This document shows, piece after piece, positions 59,365 to 64,000 of a stretch of 64,000 bases of DNA. The notes under the pieces were generated by a model that saw only the letters and a list, made by a program, of their open reading frames with translations, ran no database searches and was not told where the DNA came from. How positions within the stretch are numbered: the first letter of the stretch is position 1; each line of letters starts with the position of its first letter. The translations under genes were made by a program, and so were the position numbers. The stretch comes from UBA5066 sp048500275 (lineage in GTDB: Bacteria > Acidobacteriota > Thermoanaerobaculia > UBA5066): the NCBI GenBank assembly GCA_048500275.1, contig JASNYI010000001.1:186001-250000 (forward strand), in the 5' to 3' direction.

Positions 59365-59495
59365 TGTGGAGATCTCCCTTCGGCGCGAATGATAGTGCGG
59401 CGCCGCCGCCGGTGCAGCTTCGGGGATGGCGTCAGATTTCGGCAAACGGACTCCGTTCGCCCCGGGCAGCGCGCGCGGTGCTAGCCTTCCGGGAC

Positions 59496-61229
59496 GTGAC
59501 GAGGGCAAGCAGGCGCACGAACCCCGAACCTGGAAATGACCTCTCGGGCCGGGAAGAGAATCTCGTCCGCCGAACCACCCGGCGCGCCGCCGGGCCCGGC
59601 CTGTGGTTCTGCCTCTCCCTGGCTCTCGCCGTGCCCCTCCGGGCGCAGCCTTCCCCCCCGGCTTCCCCGCCCCCGTCCGCGGCGGCGCCCGAGAAACGAC
59701 CGGCCGTAGCGACGAAGAAGCCGGGCCCGGTGACGAAGAAGCCGCGGGACCCATTCACGGCGTCGCAGCGGCGCGAGCTGGAGAAGATCGTCGAAGAGGC
59801 ACGAGAGGCGCTCGCGATGGAGCGCAAGGAGATCGCGGCGGCCCTCGCGAAGCTCCGGAAGGAACGCGAGGCCCTCGACCGCGAGAAGGCCGAGGTCGAA
59901 GCGCTGAGGGCCGCGAACGAGGCGGAGGCCGCGAAGCTCGAGGCCCTCGCGAAGGAAGTCGAGCGGCAGAAGATCCGGCTCGACGAGCTCGTGCAGGCGT
60001 TGCCGGCGTCCGTCCAGCCGTCGCAGGAGCTCGTCGAGCGCCTCGCGAGGCTCGAGGAGGCGTCGAAGCAGAAGCCGGACCTCCCCCCGGAGGTCGTTTC
60101 CGCGGGCGACTTCCCGGGCTCGATCCGGATTCCCGGCTCGCCTGCGGCCATCAAGTTCGGGGGCTCCGTCTGGGTGAGCGCGGTGAGCACGCAGGACGCT
60201 CTCGGCTCCGACGACCGCTTCCTCACCTGGACGATCCCCGTCGCCGGCGACCCGGGCGCCGAGAAGGGGCCCCGGACCTCGTTCTGGGCGAACCCGAGCA
60301 GCCTCAACTTCGACGTCCGGACGAAAGGGCCCGGCGACACGACGATTCGTGCCTTCATCGAGGGCGACTTCGCAGGCTCCTCCAACGGTTTCCGCCTCCG
60401 GCATGCCTACGTCCAGTTCGGACGGCTCCTCGCCGGCCAGACCTGGTCCACGTTCTCGGACCCCGACGCAGACCCGGGCGACATCGACTTCGAGGGCGTG
60501 AACGCCGAGAACGTCCAGCGGCAGGCGCAGTTCCGCTACACGCGCCGTCTCAGTACGGCCGTCCTCCTGGCAGGCTCTCTCGAGTACCCGAACTCCTCGC
60601 TGACCGACGTCGACGGGACGATCGTTCGCGGTGTGAACCAGGCCCCCGACCTGATCCTGCGCGGCACGTTCACGCCTTCGAAGCGGACGCGCCTCCAGGG
60701 GGCCGCGGTCCTCCGGAGCATCCGCGGCGAGTCGGCGAGCCGGGCGAACGAGATCGACCAGAAGACGGGGTGGGGCCTCTCGGCGAGCGGGACGCTCACG
60801 GAGCTTCCGTGGGATCGCGACGATTCCTTCACGTTCCAGCTGAACGGCGGGTCGGGGATCGCCCGCTTCATCAACGACCTGAACTCGGCCGGCGGACAGG
60901 ACGGCGCCTTCGACCCGGCGACCGGAGAGCTCGAGCTCCTGTCGCACTGGGGCTGGTACGGCTCCTACCTCCACCGCTGGCGCGGGATGCCCCGCAATCC
61001 GGGCGCCCTTCGCTCGTCGCTCGTCTGGGGAGCGGTTCACGTCGAGAACCTCGGGTTCCAGCCGGCGAACGCTTACCGGAGGACCAACCGACTGGGCCTC
61101 AACCTCGTCTGGACGCCGGTTCCGAGCGGCGAGCTCGGGATCCAGTACATCTGGGGCCAGCGAGTCAACAAGGACGGGACCTCCGGCGATGCGAGCCAGC
61201 TCCAGGTCCGCGCTCGTTATGTGTTCTGA
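59496..61229 (+). CDS. DcaP-like porin with N-terminal coiled coil
   Basis: 577 residues from a GTG at 59496. The frame is open back to 59364, but this is the last start before the signal (GLWFCLSLALAVPLRAQ). A Pro-rich linker, a coiled coil (about 90-168: charged heptads such as LEKIVEEAREALAMERKEIA) and then a barrel follow: FGGSVWVSAVS, LRHAYVQFGRLLAGQTWSTF, ending in ARYVF. The aromatic C-terminus and the FGRLLAGQTWS motif are typical of DcaP-family trimeric porins for organic acids and hydrophobic solutes. The coiled coil probably reaches into the periplasm. Confidence 0.85.
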   Translation: MTRASRRTNPEPGNDLSGREENLVRRTTRRAAGPGLWFCLSLALAVPLRAQPSPPASPPPSAAAPEKRPAVATKKPGPVTKKPRDPFTASQRRELEKIVEEAREALAMERKEIAAALAKLRKEREALDREKAEVEALRAANEAEAAKLEALAKEVERQKIRLDELVQALPASVQPSQELVERLARLEEASKQKPDLPPEVVSAGDFPGSIRIPGSPAAIKFGGSVWVSAVSTQDALGSDDRFLTWTIPVAGDPGAEKGPRTSFWANPSSLNFDVRTKGPGDTTIRAFIEGDFAGSSNGFRLRHAYVQFGRLLAGQTWSTFSDPDADPGDIDFEGVNAENVQRQAQFRYTRRLSTAVLLAGSLEYPNSSLTDVDGTIVRGVNQAPDLILRGTFTPSKRTRLQGAAVLRSIRGESASRANEIDQKTGWGLSASGTLTELPWDRDDSFTFQLNGGSGIARFINDLNSAGGQDGAFDPATGELELLSHWGWYGSYLHRWRGMPRNPGALRSSLVWGAVHVENLGFQPANAYRRTNRLGLNLVWTPVPSGELGIQYIWGQRVNKDGTSGDASQLQVRARYVF

Positions 61230-61440
61230 TGCGCGCCGAGGGCGGAGCCCACTGGAGACGATGGAACGATCCGGTCCGGAAGAAGGGGCCCCGGCACTCG
61301 GGATGCGCCGTTCCGCGACCTCGAAATCCTCCGAGCGCGTGGGACGGCTGATCGAGGACGATGTTTTCGTGAGTGAGCTCCGACCCCGCCCGTAGACGCC
61401 TCGTAGGCACCGGAACTCCCTCGAAGGGAAGGAAGCGAAG

Positions 61441-62715
61441 ATGGCCAACGACCCGTCCCCGTCCCAATCGATGAGGATGACCTCCCGGGGCGCCGTCGCT
61501 CTCGTGTGCGCGTGCCTCCTCGTCCCGGGCGAGGGCGCCCTCCTCGCCCAGGCGGCACCCGCCGCGCCCGCGGCCCCGGCGGCCGCGGCCGACGCCCCGG
61601 CGAAGCTCTCGCCCGACCAGCTCGAATCGCTCGTGGCACCGATCGCGCTCTACCCCGACCCGCTCCTGGCCCAGTGCCTCGCCGCGTCCACCTACCCGCT
61701 CGAGATCATCCAGCTTCAGCAGTGGCTCCTGAAGAACCCGAACCTGAAAGACAAGGCCCTCGCGGATGCCGTCGCCAGGCAGCCCTGGGACCCGGCCGTC
61801 CAGTCGATGGCGGCGGTCCCCGACGCCGTGAAGAGGCTCTCGGACGACATCCAGTGGACGACGGACCTCGGAAACGCATTCCTCGACCAGCAGGCCGACG
61901 TGATGGAAGCCGTCCAGCGGATGCGGAAGAAGGCCAAGGACAAGGGAACGCTGACGACGACCGAGCAGCAGAAGGTCGAGACGAAGGTCGTCGAGCAGAA
62001 GACGGTGATCATCGTCGAGCCGGCGAACCCGGAGATCATCTACGTGCCGTCGTACAGCCCGACGGTCGTCTACCCGCCGCCGGTCTACCCGTACCCGCCC
62101 ATCTACTACCCGCCCTACCCCCCTGGCGCGGCCTTCATGACCTTCACGGCCGGCGTCATGATCGGCGCCGCCGTCTGGGGCGGCTCCTGTTGCGGCTGCG
62201 GCTGGGGCCATAACGACGTCAACATCAACGTGAACAACAACTTCAACAGGAACGCGAACATCAACACCGGCAACATCAACACCGGCAACATCAACAAGGG
62301 CGGCGGCAACAGCTGGTCGCACAACTCCCAGCACCGGGGCGGCGCGCCCTACTCGAACAAGGCGACGGCCAGCAAGTACGGCGGGTCGACCCGCGGCGGC
62401 GCCTCGGCGAGCCAGCAGAGCAGAGTCGGCGCCAGCGCCGGGCAGCAGGCTCGGGGCGGCGCTTCGGCGAGCCAGCAGTCGCGAGGCGGGACCAGCGCCA
62501 GCCAGCAGCGTCGCGGCGGCGCGAGCGGCGGCGGGAGCGCGAGCCCCTCCGCCAGCAGCGCGTCCCGCAGAAGCTCCGGCGGCGGGTTCGGCAGCGGAAG
62601 CTCGGGCGGATTCAGCGGGAGCAGCGCCCGGGCCAGCAGCTCGCGCGGCGCTTCCAGCTACGGAGGCCGGAGCGGTGGGGGCGGTCGCAGCGGCGGCGGC
62701 GGAAGGAGGCGGTGA
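61441..62715 (+). CDS. DUF3300 protein with Asn-rich and Gly/Ser/Gln-rich repeats
   Basis: 424 residues. A signal or transmembrane segment (about 15-38) precedes the DUF3300 core (KLSPDQLESLVAPIALYPDPLLAQCLAAST, then WTTDLGNAFLDQQADVMEAVQRMR). A Pro/Tyr-rich stretch follows (PPPVYPYPPIYYPPYP), then a hydrophobic segment with four Cys/Gly (GGSCCGCGWG). The last 160 residues are low complexity: NINVNNNFNRNANINTG, then tandem GGASASQQ units and a Gly/Ser/Arg tail. The family is found as envelope proteins of unknown role. It is directly followed by the DUF2950 gene. Confidence 0.8.
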   Translation: MANDPSPSQSMRMTSRGAVALVCACLLVPGEGALLAQAAPAAPAAPAAAADAPAKLSPDQLESLVAPIALYPDPLLAQCLAASTYPLEIIQLQQWLLKNPNLKDKALADAVARQPWDPAVQSMAAVPDAVKRLSDDIQWTTDLGNAFLDQQADVMEAVQRMRKKAKDKGTLTTTEQQKVETKVVEQKTVIIVEPANPEIIYVPSYSPTVVYPPPVYPYPPIYYPPYPPGAAFMTFTAGVMIGAAVWGGSCCGCGWGHNDVNINVNNNFNRNANINTGNINTGNINKGGGNSWSHNSQHRGGAPYSNKATASKYGGSTRGGASASQQSRVGASAGQQARGGASASQQSRGGTSASQQRRGGASGGGSASPSASSASRRSSGGGFGSGSSGGFSGSSARASSSRGASSYGGRSGGGGRSGGGGRRR

Positions 62716-62725
62716 GGTGAGCGCC

Positions 62726-63664
62726 ATGAGATCGAAAACAGCCTCCTCCCTCCTTGCCGGCACGCTCGGCGCCCTCGTCCTCTCCTCGACCGCTTTCGCG
62801 ACGGCCGCGCCCGCGAAACCGGCCCAGCGGACGTTCGCCTCGGCGAAGGCCGCGGCCGACGCCCTCGTCGCTGCCGCCGAGAAGTTCGACGTCGAGGCCC
62901 TGAAGGGAATCCTCGGCCCGGACGGTGTAGACCTCGTCGTCACTGAGGACGAGGTCCTCGACAAGAACCAGGCGAAGGCCTGGGCCGCGATGGCCCGGGA
63001 GAAGCTCGCCGTCGTCCCCGACCCGGCCGACCCGAAGGTCGCCACCCTGACCGTCGGCAACGACGACTGGCCGATGCCGATCCCGGTCGTGAACGATGGG
63101 AGGAGCTGGCGGTTCGACACCGAGGCCGGCCGCCACGAAGTGCTCCTGCGCCGCATCGGTCAGAACGAGCTCGACGCCATCCGGGTCTGCCGGAGATTCG
63201 TCGAGGCCCAGCACGAGTACGCCTCTGAGAAGCGGGACGGGGCGCGCGTCAACCAGTACGCCCAGCGGATCATCGCCACCCCGGGCCGCCAGGACGGCCT
63301 CGCCTGGCAGAACCCGGACGGGACCTGGGCCGGGCCCGTGGCCGAAGGCGTGGCGCGGGCCATCGCCGAGGGCTACGGAAAGCTCAACGAGCCGTACCAC
63401 GGATACCACTTCAAGGTCCTCCGGGGGCAGGGCCCGTCGGCCCCCCTCGGCGAGCTCGACTTCGTCGTCCAGGGGGCGATGATCGGCGGTTTCGCCCTCG
63501 TCGCGGCGCCGGCGGACTACGAGGTGACCGGCATCAAGACGTTCATCGTCAGCCACGACGGCGTCGTCTACGAGAAGGACCTCGGACCCGGGACGCTCGA
63601 GATCTTCAAGGTGATGGAGCGCTTCGACCCCGACGAGAGCTGGAGCCCCGTAGAGGAGCCGTGA
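62726..63664 (+). CDS. DUF2950 secreted protein
   Basis: 312 residues from the ATG at 62726; a GTG three codons earlier is also possible. A signal peptide (SSLLAGTLGALVLSSTAFA, about 28 residues) precedes the DUF2950 chain: FASAKAAADALVAAAEKFD, LLRRIGQNELDAIRVCRRFVEAQ, GYHFKVLRGQG and VYEKDLGP, the conserved C-terminal stretch. The DUF3300-DUF2950 pairing is seen in other genomes, suggesting a shared envelope role. The reaction or partner is unknown. Confidence 0.85.
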   Translation: MRSKTASSLLAGTLGALVLSSTAFATAAPAKPAQRTFASAKAAADALVAAAEKFDVEALKGILGPDGVDLVVTEDEVLDKNQAKAWAAMAREKLAVVPDPADPKVATLTVGNDDWPMPIPVVNDGRSWRFDTEAGRHEVLLRRIGQNELDAIRVCRRFVEAQHEYASEKRDGARVNQYAQRIIATPGRQDGLAWQNPDGTWAGPVAEGVARAIAEGYGKLNEPYHGYHFKVLRGQGPSAPLGELDFVVQGAMIGGFALVAAPADYEVTGIKTFIVSHDGVVYEKDLGPGTLEIFKVMERFDPDESWSPVEEP

Positions 63665-63670
63665 CCCGCG

Positions 63671-63695
63671 CCGGGGGCGGGCCGCCCGCCCCCGG
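63671..63695. terminator. Bidirectional hairpin between convergent genes
   Basis: An 11-bp perfect GC inverted repeat (63671-63681 with 63685-63695, three-base loop) lies between the DUF2950 stop and the convergent 6-phosphogluconate dehydrogenase stop. It could terminate both transcripts. There is no long T-tract. Confidence 0.5.
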
Positions 63696-63711
63696 TACGC
63701 CTCCCCCACCC

Positions 63712-64000
63712 TCACTTCGCCGGCTTTTCGTGGTGCCCGCCGAACTGGAAGCGCATCGCCGAGAGGAGCTTGTTCTGGAAGTCCGCCTCTCCCCGCGAGG
63801 AGAAGCGCGAGTAGAGGGCCGCCGTCAGGACCGGGGCGGGGACGGCCTCGTCGACCGCGGCCCTGATCGTCCAGCGCCCCTCGCCGGAATCCGACACGCG
63901 CCCGGCGAAGCGGGACAGCTCGGCGTCCTCGACGAGCGACGTCGCCGTGAGGTCGAGGAGCCAGGACGCGACGACGCTGCCGCGGCGCCAGACCTCGGCG
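63712..64000 (-). CDS. gnd: 6-phosphogluconate dehydrogenase, C-terminal part (5' end outside window)
   Basis: About 96 residues, open to the window edge. EVWRRGSVVASWLLDLTA, DAELSRFAGRVSDSGEGRW, AAVDEAVPAPVLTAALYSRF and SAMRFQFGGHHEK match the C-terminal domain of the decarboxylating (GndA/YqjI-type short) 6-phosphogluconate dehydrogenases of the pentose-phosphate pathway. A GTG at 63897 is internal, not a start. Confidence 0.9.
   Translation of the reverse strand, partial: AEVWRRGSVVASWLLDLTATSLVEDAELSRFAGRVSDSGEGRWTIRAAVDEAVPAPVLTAALYSRFSSRGEADFQNKLLSAMRFQFGGHHEKPAK

Noticed and set aside
1..64000. tRNA or rRNA genes and a replication origin
   Set aside because: No cloverleaf-like, rRNA-like or iteron/DnaA-box-rich segment was recognised. 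A covariance-model search would be needed to exclude small RNAs.

Overview
This is about 64 kb of very GC-rich DNA (roughly 70 % by eye) from a Gram-negative bacterium. Outer-membrane barrels, a complete RND efflux set and lipoprotein or Sec-type signals all point that way. The mix of a fused 2-oxoacid:ferredoxin oxidoreductase, DUF3300/DUF2950 proteins, a DcaP-like porin and a selenium-linked purine cluster would suit an Acidobacteriota-like or other deep-branching lineage. That placement is inference; no rRNA or ribosomal marker is present.

Layout. 1-7.5 kb (+): the end of aconitase A, a lipocalin-like secreted protein overlapping a secreted PGRP/amidase, a double cyclic-nucleotide-binding-domain protein with a proline-rich linker, a PAP2-like membrane phosphatase, a sirtuin and an RpiR-type regulator. 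7.5-28.5 kb (-): one co-directional run of 15 genes matching the E. coli ygeW-X-Y / hyuA / yqeA-B-C / ygfK / ssnA / xdhD purine-catabolic set. It also holds a nucleobase permease, an outer-membrane channel, an extra PLP enzyme and the molybdenum-cofactor genes mocA and xdhC. Purines would be taken up, hydroxylated, opened, and broken down to carbamoyl phosphate (ATP through carbamate kinase), ammonia and diaminopropionate/pyruvate-type products.

28.6-38.8 kb: a surface-glycan/collagen island. A 1715-residue protein carries about five glycosyltransferase-like modules in one chain. Beside it lies a protein that joins a PqqD-like domain, a hydrophobic Arg-Arg export/anchor segment and Gly-Pro-Thr collagen repeats. 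Divergent from that is an operon of a nucleotidyltransferase, an HPr-kinase-like P-loop protein and a frameshifted glycosyltransferase. My best candidate for an undescribed system is this set: a PqqD-tagged, probably O-glycosylated collagen-like surface protein with its own modification enzymes.

39-42 kb (+): a ferredoxin-fused 2-oxoacid oxidoreductase operon with a small four-cysteine protein, closed by a clear terminator. 42-47 kb: a nucleotidyltransferase toxin-like pair, a palindromic REP-like element, an AI-2E family exporter and a Ser/Thr kinase. 46-56 kb (-): an AraC regulator, an orphan receiver, a FixJ-like two-component pair and an RND tripartite pump. 56.3-58.9 kb: a decayed defence/toxin patch (HicAB remnant joined to a truncated MmeI-like nuclease, and a DUF6922/AbiEii-like pair). 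59-64 kb: secreted proteins, a DcaP-like porin, DUF3300 and DUF2950 proteins, and the end of 6-phosphogluconate dehydrogenase.

High GC produces many very long antisense open frames; these were ignored.
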